The position numbers and the translations under genes are program-made. A DNA stretch of 64,000 nt. Origin: Castor canadensis (Eukaryota > Chordata > Mammalia > Rodentia > Castoridae). The notes beneath the pieces were generated by a model, which searched no databases, had not been told where the DNA came from, and worked only from the letters and a program-made list of their open reading frames with translations. The stretch's first letter is position 1. Each line of letters begins with the position of its first letter. The stretch lies in assembly GCF_047511655.1 (NCBI RefSeq), contig NC_133398.1:40367638-40431637 (forward strand). Direction: 5' to 3'. Shown here one piece after another: positions 35,143 to 47,475 of the stretch.

Positions 35143-35152
35143 AAGTTATGAG

Positions 35153-35874
35153 AATTTACCTCATAAAGCCAATTTGGAAGATGGTTATTGAAAAATCCCT
35201 CCACATTTTTCTTCTTCATATATAATTGAATAGAAATAAAAAGATTAAAATATCTCCTTGCCTTTTCAAACATTTTAAGTTTCCCTTTATGATTACTACA
35301 CACAGCAAAACAAGGATGGTATAGTTATTATTCATTCAACAAATATTTTAGTTCTAATTCTTTCAGCACTTCATATGCTCCAAGTATGGAAGATTTGCAT
35401 TAACATCTTACATACTACTTAGAAAGAATGCTTACCTATTTCCCTACCTACTTTATGGAAGGAACCAATTCATCAAAGATGAATAAGTAGAACTTTTGCC
35501 TTTAAGTTAATGGTAAGCATGACATGCCTGGGGTCCAAGTCAGAAGTGGTGGTGGGTGTGGATGAGAAGGCCACAGCATGGAGAGTTGGGACAGCAGTTT
35601 TTTGTGACACTGAATGGGAGTATTGATTCAGGAACTGCTGAGATAATTCATATAGAAAACAGAATCTGGCCCTTTGGGAGGTTAGGAACTGTTCTCCCAT
35701 TGCCTTCCTTCCGAGTGGTTATGAAGATGTTTGCGTTCTTTCAGACTGAGTTTTTTTGTGAGTTCTGGACTGGGGAGAGGTAATGTTTGAAGTTATACTG
35801 GGTGAGACTGAGGTCATTTTGGAGATGCATACAACCCAGATTTTAGACTGTGTGTCTCAGTGCTAGAAAGAATC
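35153..35874. other. unassigned sequence
   Basis: No gene or repeat is recognised. Confidence 0.4.
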
Positions 35875-36040
35875 ATATTATAAACCAGTGAATATATAAG
35901 CCACTGCATCCATTTGTTCAATGAATAATGGTTCAGAGTTTCTGATTCAAAACAGCTGTAGGGATAAATGAGACAATATGGAATTAGTTATTATGCTGTC
36001 TGGTTATTGAGGTTGAGATCAGGCCACAGTGGTCTATCAA
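35875..36040 (+). repeat. diverged direct repeat, copy 1
   Basis: About 165 bp starting CATATTATAAACCAGTG and containing GCATCCATTTGTTCAA, CAATATGGAATTAGTTAT and CACAGTGGT, all of which recur in order at 37019-37194. The pair could be a local duplication, or two copies of a repeat or LTR I do not recognise. Confidence 0.8.
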
Positions 36041-36561
36041 ACACCTCAACAAATAACACCCAGATAATTTTGTAATGCTGCTTTCAAGTAAGTTTTTAAA
36101 AACCTTAGTCATTTGGATTCTATCACTTGAGAATTTGTGGGTTTTTGGGGATAATTTAGACAAATTTTTATTTTTATGTTATCTATGAAAAAGGGGCCTG
36201 TATACAAGATAATCCTAAAATAAACAGTTTTAATAAAGTAAACTATATGTGCTCTAGAAGCACATAAAATTGACATGCTGATTAGAAAGAATACCTTCTC
36301 AAGAGGTCAGTCCTGCTAAATAGAAGTCATGTTATTATATATATTGTTAGAGCATTCTGGTACCAACTTTTCACTAAGGAAACTTGGGATAACTAGTGTT
36401 GGTTTTCATGCTACAAATCACCCCTCTGTAAATACAAAGAGACAAATTATCAATGGCATAAATCTAATGGGCTATTTATTTCAGAAGTAGCAAAAGCTAA
36501 AAAACAATGGCAACCAATATAATCAGAGATATGTGAAGGTGACTTACAGTCTTGGCAAAAT
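36041..36561. other. unassigned sequence between the direct repeats
   Basis: AT-rich, with no gene recognised. Confidence 0.4.
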
Positions 36562-36645
36562 GAGCTGAAGCTCAGTGTCAGGGCACTTGCCTAGCATGCC
36601 GAAGGCTCTAGGCTCCATCCCAGCACTGAACAAAACCCCCAAAAG
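36562..36645 (+). mobile_element. ID-type SINE
   Basis: GAGCTGAAGCTCAGTGTCAG, CACTTGCCTAGCATGCC and a CCATCCCAGCACTG B-box end, followed by an A/C-rich tail. Confidence 0.82.
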
Positions 36646-37018
36646 TTCCAGTGGTAGGCAATTAACCTTTCCTTTTTTGTTCTTGAGGAGGAGTGTTTGT
36701 TGCTTTCATTACAACTTTTATTTTAGAGTTCTAAGCCTAATGGCAGAGGTCCAGTCAAAAACGCCATTGACAATTTTTTTTTGTAGAGGTGGTGATAATG
36801 ATAACATCATTACAGACAAAGAACTCAATGTGCATTGTGTATCTTAAACCAGATTCTCTCCTTATGAACATAGGTCATATCTTGGACTCTTCATGTAGTC
36901 TATCAGAGCATGAGAAAAATTACTGCATGAATGCAGTTATTTACCAAAAGCCTAACCGCTAAAACTGAGTGTATGGATGGTGAAATTACTGCTTTGTGTT
37001 GATATGTTGTTTTCAGTT

Positions 37019-37194
37019 ATATTATAATCCAGTGGATGCTTAATCAAGCACAGCAATTGCATCCATTTGTTCAACAAATAATGGTGCAAACTTTCTGGTG
37101 CAAAACAGCTGGGGGAATGAAATACACAATATGGAATTAGTTATCTCACTGTCAGGTTTTGTTGTTGAGACCAGGTCACAGTGGTTCAATCACA
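37019..37194 (+). repeat. diverged direct repeat, copy 2
   Basis: Matches 35875-36040 over its length with many substitutions and small indels (for example AATAATGGTGCAAAC against AATAATGGTTCAGAG). The two lie 1.14 kb apart in the same orientation. Confidence 0.8.
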
Positions 37195-37739
37195 GGCAGA
37201 GGGAAAGGACTGGCCTGCCTCTTGCTTTCCCAGCTGTAACTCATTTTTGGGAAAAGGTTTATGTATCCAAAAGGCCTCATTTAAAATGTAGCTAGAAGTA
37301 AATGAATGATTTAAACTATGAACAACTGAACCTGTGGACTGCCACCTCTGGAACAGGGTGGGTGCAGGTCAATTTCCTAGAAAGGAGAACCCAGAAGAAA
37401 TGTGAGATGTAGGATAGTGTGATGGGGAGGAGAGAGTTGGGAAAAGACTAGAATGTGAGCATCCTGAATGGGCAGCACTGAGATGGCGTCCTAGGCAGCA
37501 TGGGAGTCCTTGCTGTAGCCTAAGGTATTACTAGTCTTTGCAGTCTGGTGGAGGAATAAACTCATGAAAACACTACTTCTAGCACTTACTGCAGTGTGGA
37601 GTAGTTCCAGTTTATATAGTAGATAAAAATTATCCCAAAATTTATTGGGTTACAACAGTGACACATTTATTTTGCTCATAGATCTGCAGGCTAAGTAGGG
37701 CATGAGGAACTATTGCAGCTCAAGCAAATACTAATCTAC
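37195..37739. other. unassigned sequence
   Basis: No gene is recognised. Confidence 0.4.
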
Positions 37740-38200
37740 TGTCACTATAAGTTAGTTTGCATTTTCTAGAATTTAATATAAATGGAATCATACAGTGAGG
37801 AATCCCTTTTGTCTGACTTCTTTCATTCAGCAAAATTACTTTGCTATTTATCCATATTGCTGTGTGTGACAAGTATTCATTCCTTTTTATTGCTGAATGG
37901 CTTTCCAGTGCATGGGTAGACTTACTCATTTATTCTATTGATAGATATTTGGACCATTTTTAGATTTTGGCTATAAAGATAAAGTTGCTATGAATAATTA
38001 TACCCAAACATTTGTGTATTTTTTTATTTTAGGAGAATAACAGGTCATATGGTAGATGTATGTTTACCTTTTAAAGAAACTTCTAAACTGTTTTCTATAA
38101 ACTAGTTTGCATTTTCTAGAGTTTTATATGGATGGGATCATCCAGTAAATGCTATTTTTTTGGTCTGTATCTTTTTACTCAGATGGCCTTTTACTCAGCT
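37740..38200 (-). mobile_element. old L1 fragment, antisense, with an internal repeated start
   Basis: Antisense L1 text: TGCATTTTCTAGAATTTAAT, ATTGCTGAATGGCTTTCCAG, TTTTGGCTATAAAGATAAAG. Near 38100 the text TTTGCATTTTCTAGAGTTTT restarts the same L1 position seen at 37756, so two fragments or a tandem duplication are joined here. Confidence 0.68.
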
Positions 38201-38227
38201 ATCTGCCAGCTGCAGACTGTGGGATGC

Positions 38228-38678
38228 TGTTGTATAGGTCAGTTCAAGTCCAAAGGTCTCAGAAGCAGGGATGTGGAGAGAGTATAAATCAGTCAGAGCC
38301 AAGGGTGGAAAACTCAGGACTGGTACAAGTTCCCCAGTCCAAAGGCTGTAGAGCCTGGAGTTCCAATGTTCAAGGGTGGGAGAAAAAGAGTGCTCCAGAT
38401 CCAGGAGAGTGGGGAGAGAGGAAAAAAGCAGATGGAAGCAGGAAGAATAGAGAAGGGAAAGGTAAGCGGGAGAGAGAGCTAAATCACCTTTCCTTTGTCT
38501 TTTTGGTCTATCCTATACTCCAGCCAAGTGATAGTGCTCATCCATCTTGAGGGCTACTGGCTCAATGCCAATCTCCTCTGGAAACACCTTAATAGATACA
38601 CCTGGAATCAATGTTTTGACAGCTATCTAGAGATCCCTTAATCTAGCAAAGTTTACCTCTAAAATTAACCATCACAAT
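38228..38678 (-). mobile_element. ERVL/MLT2-like LTR fragment, antisense
   Basis: It shares CAGTTCAAGTCCAAAGGTCT with the LTR at 30410-30966 and ends similarly (AATCTAGCAAAGTTTACC, AAAATTAACCATCACAAT). The centre is A/G-rich. The 133-codon frame over it is incidental. Confidence 0.65.
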
Positions 38679-38684
38679 CTTCTA

Positions 38685-39790
38685 AGAGTTTTATGGTTTT
38701 AGCCTTTACACTTAGATTTGAGATGGATTGTAAGTAAAGTTTTTGATATGGAGTGAGGTAGTGCTCAACTTCATTCTTTTCCACATGGCTCTTCAGTTGT
38801 TCCTATACTATTTCTTGTAAATACTATTTAAAAAAGAAGTTCACAGACTAATTATGTATACCCTATATACTTTGTGTGTACTGAAATCTCTACTCACTTA
38901 GCTCAGGGGTTGATAGTATGATTGGACAGTGATTTCCTTAAATTCCTTGACCAATAAAATCTTCTTTCCATCCTGCCAAGGTTTCCTGAGTATGTATTGG
39001 GGCACACTTTCATCGCTCAGGCATTTTACAGCTCTGCCTTAGCGTCCACTGCCTATCTGCTCAGAGCCTCACAGTCATCCAGAAGTGGGAGATTAAGGCC
39101 TTCTAAGGTATTTCCTGAGAATGGGCTCAGCCCTTTACAAGTGGGTGGCTTTCTTGATCTCCAGGGCTATCTGATAGTCTTTGAAAATTTCCTATGGACA
39201 TTTTATTCCCAGATATTGTGTGAAGGATTTTGGCCATCTTCTTCTTGGACTCAGTTTCACAGCTTCTGGCAGTACTGATGTTATAACAATTGCTGTTGGC
39301 TGTTTTTGATAAATGTCCTGGGAATTGGGTTTTTCTAACTGAGTGACTCTGTGTCAGGTCAAATAAAGAGGAGTCCTATGAATAGGGCTTTTCCAGAGGG
39401 TTTTAGGACATGTCAAACAGTGGCAATTCTCTATGGAGATTTTGGACACTTCAAGACTGCTTTGTGCTCTCCAGTGGCTGCTGAGCAGCTCATAGCTACA
39501 GTTCCTGAGGCTGCCGACAGAAATGGGGAGAATAGTTAGGACAAATTCAAACCCCAAAAGGCCACTCATTTTAACTGACATTCACCTACTTTTCTTGACT
39601 AAAAACTCCTTAGATCACAGCAAGTCTTTAATTTGTAAAGTTCTGAAAAAAGTTAATTTTAATTTTAACCTTTACTTACCCACCACCAGTGTTCTCATTG
39701 CTCTTTTGGCGGAAAGGCATTTCAGAGGTTCTCACTCCACTGCTCTGGAGGGAGTTCTTTCTAGTCCCTTCATTGTTACTTTGCACATTT
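38685..39790 (-). mobile_element. old L1 (ORF2 piece, then 5'-end region), antisense
   Basis: 38690-38830 resembles antisense ORF2 (GTTTTAGCCTTTACACTTAG, TCAACTTCATTCTTTTCC). 38990-39790 resembles the antisense 5' region of an ancient L1 (GGTCAAATAAAGAGGAGTCC, TTTTGGACACTTCAAGACTG, TCTCACTCCACTGCTCTGG). Overlapping open frames on both strands here are by-products. Confidence 0.6.
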
Positions 39791-41654
39791 ACCACTAATA
39801 AAAGTCAAAGCAAAATAAACAGGCTCCTGTGCATCCACATACCTCTGCCGACAAGGGACAATGACATTGTCATGGTTGCCAGTGAGGGAGTGCCTCACCC
39901 ACGTGAGTGTCTGAGCACCTGCTGTTCCAGCTGGAACCTTTCTTATTCTGAAGAAGAACAAACAGTTAAAGCCTGGAGAACAAAGCAAACACCACAGTAA
40001 ACAGCAGTGGAGGAATTGAGCATACAGCATCTTATGCACATGAAATTAAGGAAATCAGCTGCTCCACTCACATTTATTTCATTTCACAGTAGAAAATACA
40101 TCAGACTTTTACAGTTCTTGTGCAGACTTTTGTTTTTAATGTCAGGTTGGATGCTTATGGTTTGCCATAAAGGGTACACTCAACTTCCTCAAGTCTTCTC
40201 CCAGCGTTGTCTCTCTTCTCAGACTTCCTCTTCAATGACAGTGGCTGAGGCTCACCTGATGATCTTTCCCCTATTCTCTTCTGTAAGACCAGAGTCCCCA
40301 GTGAATGCAGACAGTATCAGCGAGCTGGTATTACTTGCATACAGCACTGGATTTTTTTGCATTTTCTAACTTCAAAGGATCAAATGACAAAGTCTAGACA
40401 AGGGACAGTCGTTGCGTAAGAAGGCTAGTGTGACTTCAAGATAAGGAGTTATTTCTGATAAAAGTTCTAAATCTTGCTCAGCTATCAGGTCCTCTGTGAA
40501 GGTTTCCTCATTGCCCCTGGTGAAGTGAGGTTCTCTTTGTGCTGCACTTGGTAGGTTTCTGCCTTCCATTACCCTCTTATTGCAATCTAAGTACCAGGGC
40601 AGGTTTGCCTCCATGGGCATTTGGATATTTTTTGTTGGCACATGGGATGGGGAGTGGTCTGGCACCTAGTAAGTAGAAGCTGTGGATGTCAACAAGCATC
40701 CTGCCATGCACAAGACAAAGAATTATGGCTTCGTCAATGTCAATAGCACTGAAGTTGGGAAACTCTGCTCTAGTGCATGAGATTTGGGAATGGGGAGCCT
40801 GTAGCTATATGTGAGGTAGCTACATACATTAGACACAATAAATAGTAAATATATCAGTTAAAGAACAGAGTAAAAATCTTCTGGTTTCTTATCAGTCATT
40901 CTAGTTGCAAGCAGTGGTTTGCGGGCTTAAATGATACATTTAAATTTTTTCTTTTCTTGGCTAGTCACTGAGAGGGAAATCCAAGAAAGATCAAACAATC
41001 CATTTATTCATATGAATAACTGTCAAAAATACATGAGAAAAGCCAAACTGAGAGGCACTAGGGGCAAGCCAGAAAATGAAATCCATATAACATCCCTTCA
41101 GAAAGGCGTCCCTCAGTCCTACCCTAGCGGAAGAGGCTGGCACTGCTCATCCATCAGAACAGGCACGGCCTCTTATCGAATTTGTTTCATTCTGCAGTGT
41201 GGCTTTGGGATGTGGACTTGATTTGCCAGTTGCTTGGCAGAGTCCCAAGACAGTGCCTCACTGAGAGACACGCAGAGCTGGGCAGAGGGATGGCAGGCGA
41301 AGTGTAAGTGGAGGAGGAACTGTCTTGTTTAGTCCCAAGTGAAAAGAAGCCATGGTGCTGTGGTTGAAAAGATAAACCATGGAGGAAGAGGCAGCTTGAC
41401 CCTCCAGACTCCTTCACAGTAGAGGCTCTAGGAGGCAAACAGCCCTGGGGGGTGGCGGAGGCAACTCCCAGGTGCAGCTCCTGCAGGAACAGTGAACACA
41501 AGCCTGACAACATGCACTCACAGCCCCCCCCATCAGTCAGTGTCCTTGTGAGAATGAGTGTACAAAGGACAAAAGCTCAGAACGCAGAACCTTTGTCCTA
41601 AGGAAGTAGGTATAAATGAATTAATGCAAAAAGAATTTAGAGAGAGATGAGGGT
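39791..41654. other. unassigned sequence
   Basis: No gene or named repeat is recognised. Frames of 97-120 codons at 40007-40369 (+) and 40372-40665 (-) match nothing I know. Confidence 0.4.
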
Positions 41655-41730
41655 TACTATGCATTGGGAATTTATTCTTTGCTGGGACCGTTGTTAAATG
41701 CTATTTTCATTTAATCCTCATTCCATTCCT
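41655..41730 (-). mobile_element. MIR fragment, antisense
   Basis: TTTGCTGGGACCGTTGTTAA then TTTTCATTTAATCCTCATTC is the reverse of a MIR segment. It is short and old. Confidence 0.6.
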
Positions 41731-42202
41731 GTGATGAAAACACCAACAGTGATACCAACAAGGGCTCACTGCCTGACATACTTAACAACCAATACTATGG
41801 CTTCAGGCTTTGTAACAGGAAAGAACTTTATTATAGGTTGCCTGACTAGTAGACAGGAAGCATGCACAAACCTGTCTCCTGGATCAACTGACAGTGGAGG
41901 AATTTAAGCCACCAAGAATAAGAGGAAATAGCATTGGATTGGTTGCAGTTGGGAAGTTTCCACTCTCTCCATTATTCTACCCTGTCATGTAACTCTTAAT
42001 GGCTCCCTTTGCCTTGAGGCCCTGTTTTCCTTATTCTGGTTTTGCGTCTGGGAGACTTTTGGTTCCAAGAACCTCTCAAGTTCATTTTAGGTCAGGTCCT
42101 CGAGTTCCATGTCTGTGTCCTCATAAATAGCACGTGTAACAGTGTTTTTTGGGGGAGGAGAATTCTTTTCTTTGATGTTGCTAATAAGAAAATTCAGTTC
42201 TT
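41731..42202. other. unassigned sequence
   Basis: No gene or repeat is recognised. Confidence 0.4.
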
Positions 42203-42218
42203 AAAAATTTTAAGTTCA
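42203..42218. repeat. target-site duplication of L1 copy 6 (left)
   Basis: AAAAATTTTAAGTTCA, repeated exactly at 44310-44325. The preceding TT makes a TT/AAAA cut site. Confidence 0.95.
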
Positions 42219-44309
42219 GATATGATCCTACACATCAAAGACCTAAAAAACTCCACCCAAAAACTTCTAGACACCGTAAACAGCTTCAACAATGTAGCAG
42301 GATAGAAAATCAACTTACAAAAATCAGTAGCCTTTCTATACACCAATAACGAACAGTTTGAGAAAGAATATAGGAAAACAATTCCATTTACAATAACCTC
42401 AAAGAAAATTAAATACATAGGAGTAAACTTAAAGAAGGATGTAAATGATCTCTTCAAGGAGAATTAAAACCACTAAAGAAATAGATCAAGGAAGACTACA
42501 GAAGATGGAAAGACCTCCCATGCTCATGGATTGGTAGAATCAACATAGTAAAAATGGCTACACTACCAAAAGCAATCCACATGTTCAATGCAGTACCCAT
42601 CAAAATGCCAATGACATTCATCACAGAGATTGAAAAATCTACCCTAAAGTTCACTTGTAAACATAAAAGACCACGAATAGCCAAGGCAATATTGAGCAAA
42701 AAGAGCAATGCTGGAGGTATCACAATACCCGACTTGAAACTATACCTCAGAGCCATAGCAATAAAAACAGCATGGTACTGGCACAAAAACAGATATGAAG
42801 ACCAGAGGAACAGAATAGAGGACCCAGATATGAATCCATACAACTATGCCCACCTTATTTTTGACAAGGGCGCCAAAAACATACAATAGGGAAAAGACAG
42901 CTTCTTTAACAAATGGTGCTGGGAAAAGTGGCTATCTACCTGAATAAAACTGAAACTAGATCCATGCCTGCCACCCTGTACTAGTACCAACTCAAAGTGG
43001 ATTAAGGACTTTAATATCAGACCTGAAACCTTGCAGTTAGTACACGAAGGGTCAGGGAATACCCTGGAAACAATAGGAATAGGCAAGGACTTCCTCAGTA
43101 GAACTCCAGCAGCTCAGCAACAGTGGGACTACATGAAATTAAAAAGCTTCTTCACAACAAAAGAAATGGTCTCTAAATTGAAGAGACCACCTTTGTGGTC
43201 TAGCTATACATCAGACAAAGGACTGATAACCAGAATATACAGAGAGCTCAAAAAAACTGAACTCTCCCAAAATCAGTGAACCAACAAAGAAGTGTGCAAC
43301 TGAACTAAACAGAACTTTTTCTAAGGTAGAAGTCCAAATGGCCAAAAACACATGAAAAAATGTTCACCATTCCTGGCCATAAAGGAAATGCAAATCAAAA
43401 CCACACTAAGATTCCACCTCACCTCTGTTAGAATGGCTATCATCAAGAACACCACCAACAACAAATGTTGGTGAGGATGTGGGGAAAAAGGAACCCCCCC
43501 ACACTGCTGGTGGGAATGCAAGCTAGTATAACCACTCTGGAAAACAATATGGAGGCTTCTTAACAAACTAAACATAGGTCTGCCATATGATCCAGCAATA
43601 CCACTCTAGGGATATCTCTGAAGGAATGCAAGTCAAGTTATGACAAAAACACCTGTACACCCATGTTTGTTGCAGCGCTATTCACAATAGCCAAGCTATG
43701 GAAACAGCCAAGATGCCCCACAACTGATTTATGAAGATGTGGTTTTTATATATAATGGAATTTTACTCAGTCACAAAGAAGAATGAAATCTTATCATTTG
43801 CAGGTAAATGGATGGAACTGGAGAACTTCATCTTTAGCGAAGTTAGCCAGGCTCAGAAAGCCAAAAATCGCATGTTCTCCCTCATATGCTGATTATAGAC
43901 CTAAAACAAATGCAGTAATGTTGTTGGACTTGGGCCACACACTAAGGGGAGAACACACACGGGAGTAATAGGAAAGGGAAGGAAACATAAACTAGCAGAG
44001 GTCACTATGGGAAGGGGCCAGGAAATAGTGAAGAGGTCTGGTAGAAATGAACCAATGTGGTTTGCAATACACAAGTGCATGGAAGTGATGCTAGGAATCT
44101 CTGTATCTTTATCCCAGACTAGCAAAAACTCTATGTCTTTTTTATTATCTCCTATGTTTTCTCTTCAACAAAACTGGAAAAGAGGGCAGAAGAGGTTTTG
44201 ATTGGAAGTGGGGGGTTGGAAGGGGAAGGGGGGGTGGGAGGGCATGTGGCACAAACAATGTATACACATGTAAGTAAATGCAAAAATGATAAAATAAAAG
44301 GAGAAAGAA
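42219..44309 (+). mobile_element. L1 copy 6, 5'-truncated at the RT active site, sense
   Basis: The insertion starts just after the FADD reverse-transcriptase motif (ATATGATCCTAC equals copy 1 near 4680). It runs through the rest of ORF2, the 3'UTR with a G-rich block (44204-44249), an AATAAA and an A-tail, all inside an exact 16-bp duplication. ORF2 is broken by stops and frameshifts (for example at 42303 and near 42465). Its 3'UTR differs from copies 1, 2 and 7, so it belongs to a related but older subfamily. Confidence 0.96.
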
Positions 44310-44325
44310 AAAAATTTTAAGTTCA
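44310..44325. repeat. target-site duplication of L1 copy 6 (right)
   Basis: AAAAATTTTAAGTTCA, identical to 42203-42218. Confidence 0.95.
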
Positions 44326-46074
44326 AGTTGAAAATGTATGACCCTCGTCATTTCTCAGAGATTCTGATTCAAGCAGTCTGGCAAGGAAGAAAAATTTTTT
44401 CTTAGTACACTTTCTTAAGACTAATATTAGTACATATTAGTCTTACAAAATGGTGTACTTTAATCATATTCAGGAAGAAATAATTTCTAACTATTATGGA
44501 TATTTTGATGGGAGGTGGTCCAGAAAATGTTAGAATAACCCTAAGACCAAGTTCATAGAACTAATTATTTGAGAGATGTTATCAGAAGGTCCATGATGCA
44601 TGTCAGCATGGTTCCTGCATTGCTCTGCAGAGGACTTTCCCTGTGTCTTGGTGAGTGGGGGAGCAGGCCCTGCTGAGGGGGAGGAGTTACTCCTCACCTC
44701 CTCAAAGCTTTTGGGACTTGTATTAGATGCTTTATTACTCATGTGTCACTGCACCATTGCTACACCTTGAGCTGAGAGCAATATGAGTGTAAGGTTGTTC
44801 CTGCCCACCACCACTGCCAGTGGGAAGCACATGAGACTTAATGAAACACGAATTCTTTCCCATGGGGAAAGTCTTAAACCATAAAGACAGATTTAATGGA
44901 AGTAATAGTTAATTCTGCTTGCAAATATCTATCTCTGCCTGAAATAGAAGGATCCTCACTATAATAGGCGAGAGTTCTTATTTGCTATTAACAAAAATTC
45001 ACTCATCAGTCAAATCATAGAAAAAGGGATTTATTAAAGAAAATGAAGAAGTTCCAGGAGCTTCAGGAATGTCAGGAGACTCTGAGGTCAGGTACAATGC
45101 TCAGATGCATAAAAGTCTCCCTGGTGCTTTTCTGTAGGGACAGACCCTCCTATTGATGCTGCTCATGCTGACACTGGATGCTAGAGCCACTGTGTCTTCT
45201 TCACTCCTGGGCAGTGTGCTTCCTCTGCCACACTGCAAAAAAGTAGAGCCAATGTGGCCCTTGCTTTCTTGTCATTCTCTCTTTCTGCAAAGCTTAAGCT
45301 TCATGTAGCTATATCTTATTGTGGAATCTGTCAAATACCTGTTCAGTGGTATGCTGGAGTTGGCTCAAATAGTGCCCCAAGGATGATTGTTAGGTTCTGG
45401 GGATTTAAAAAAAAGTTTTTTAATTGTTAACTTGAAATAGGCCATCCCTAGGAGGAATATTTATACCATGGAAATGGGCAAATGCAATATCCAAATCAGA
45501 GGTTCCTCCCAATCTCATTGGAAAGCCATTTGTGAAACATTTCCCATGGTGCTGGTTAGTTTGGTCTCAGGCTTCCTTTGGGGAGGTGGGCATTAATGGG
45601 GGGGTGAGGGAATTCTCTAAATACAGGAATGCTGTTTAAAACACACTGTGCAGGCATTAACATAGAACAACAGGCATAGTTTGCAACATTTCCTCTACCC
45701 TATTTCCTTGTCAAAGTATCATTTGATGCCCCGTAATGCAGAATGAGGCAGAACTGCAAATGTGCTTCATGTTGCAGCCAGAATTTACAGCCTTGTCTCC
45801 CTTTCACTGGGCATCATTCCAAGTAGCTCTGGTTTTTTTTTTTTTTACCTTAAATAACTCAGGCTGTTTATTAAAGGACAAAAGCGAAACATGTGAACCT
45901 TTGAAACGTCACTGAAGCACTGGTCTGTGACCATTCTGATTGAGCATAGCAGTCTTCTAGCATTGGATCCCTAGGAATTACTGCCAATAGGGAAGTAGAG
46001 AGTATAACTACAAAGATAAAGTGATGGTGTAGAAATGGACACGTAGCAATGCTGAGAGAGTTGTGTCTTCATTC
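44326..46074. other. unassigned sequence
   Basis: No gene is recognised. An LTR-like stretch may lie around 45000-45400 (GGGATTTATTAAAGAAAATG), but it lacks defining ends. A T-run lies at 45833-45846. Confidence 0.4.
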
Positions 46075-46093
46075 AGAGAGAGAGAGAGAGACA

Positions 46094-46153
<60 letters not shown>
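46075..46153. repeat. (AG)n microsatellite
   Basis: About 79 bp of AG dinucleotides with one ACAGAGGG interruption. Confidence 0.98.
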
Positions 46154-46157
<4 letters not shown>

Positions 46158-46789
46158 GTAAAAGAAGGAGGGACTTTAACTGGCAGACTCCGAGGCAGAA
46201 AAAAATCACCTTGATGTGAGAATCTGTTCTGTGGGCATGAAGGAATTGGGGAAGGCTAGGGTGGGAAAGTAGGATGTCCTCTAGATATATTAAAGAATGA
46301 GAAGATGCAGATTCTATACACTTTGTTTTTCTACCTTCTCATCTTCCCCAGGCACCAGAACTACTCCTAAGACTTCAGAGAATGCAGGAGAAGAGTTCCT
46401 GCCTTATCCAGAGCAGAGCTCAACTTGATGGGACAGACCTGCAGCAAGGTTGCCTCCCGGTGAAGATGGGCTTGAACCCAAGCATTCCAGGACTATTACC
46501 CTCCTGTGGACACACAGAGTAGTGACCAGGCTAAGCTGATGTCCAGTTTGGGATGGCCCTGGTGGCCAGGAATAGCTGCAGGTTCTAAGCAGAGAACTTG
46601 GAAATAGTCCTTTTGTGGGGGACTACAAAGCCTTATCTTAGCTGCTCCTTTCTCAGTGACAGCAGAGATGGGTGCAGGGTAAAACAGACTACCAAGCCAA
46701 GCCGGTTGGTGCTAGAAGGTTCCCTGGGGCACCAGTGAGGAACCCCTGGTGGATATCAGTCACTTCACCCCTCCACCCACAACATAAAA
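46154..46789. other. unassigned sequence
   Basis: Moderately GC-rich with no frame or family match. Confidence 0.4.
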
Positions 46790-47245
46790 AATGTCACTGA
46801 TCATAAAAGTAAAACATGTTTTTGTGGAAAATTTAAAAACTATTGAAAAGAATAATGAAAAATATTTAAAATTAGTATCTTGCTACCCTAACATTTTTCA
46901 CTTTTCTTTCCCTCTTTTTTCTATGTATGCATATTTTATAAGGTGTTAAAATCATACTGCGTATTCTGTAGGCTATATTTTTTCCTAATCTCATATTTTT
47001 CTATATTATTATATTTCTAATCATCATCTGAAATAATTGTGTGATTCTCCATTATATATGTATTTGTGATATATAAACACATATCTATCAATCATTTATT
47101 TAATCCATCCTAAATAAGACTGTAATAGCATCATTCTTTGTGCACATGTTTTGTTTCTGAAAGCTAGATTCCTAGGATAGAAATAAAATTAATAAGTATT
47201 TTTAAGACTGTTGATAGGACTTCCTGAACTGATTTCCTGAATTAT
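46790..47245 (-). mobile_element. old L1 (L1M-type) remnant, antisense
   Basis: The pattern follows antisense L1 3' sequence (CATCATTCTTTGTGCACATG, AGATTCCTAGGATAGAAATA) but is heavily diverged. Confidence 0.5.
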
Positions 47246-47269
47246 CATCTAATGTAATGTGTTGGCTCT

Positions 47270-47475
47270 AAGTTAATACTGTATTTAGGCATAAGTTTTG
47301 AAGCCTGAAAGAAGTGAATTTGCATTCTAAACCTGCCATTTCGTGCCTATTTTGACTTGAGCCTTTAACCCTCATTTCCTTGTCTATAAAGTAGAGATAA
47401 TGATGTCTGTCTGATAGGGTTGTTGTGTGGAGTAAGTAGAACAAATGCATGCAAAGTTGTTAGCCCGGGACTCGG
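47270..47475 (+). mobile_element. MIR SINE, sense
   Basis: GTTTTGAAGCCTGAAAG, CTCATTTCCTTGTCTATAAA, GTAGAGATAATGATGTCTGT, GATAGGGTTGTTGTGTGGAG and CATGCAAAGTTGTTAG follow MIR order. Confidence 0.8.

Noticed and set aside
38149..38550. 133-codon plus-strand frame
   Set aside because: It lies in an old L1/LTR junction and a purine-rich LTR interior, with no domain.
30410..38678. Full-length provirus between the two ERVL-like LTRs
   Set aside because: The LTR pieces are diverged from each other, and no gag, pol or env sequence lies between them.
39351..39581. Overlapping frames on both strands
   Set aside because: The region matches an ancient L1 5' end in antisense.
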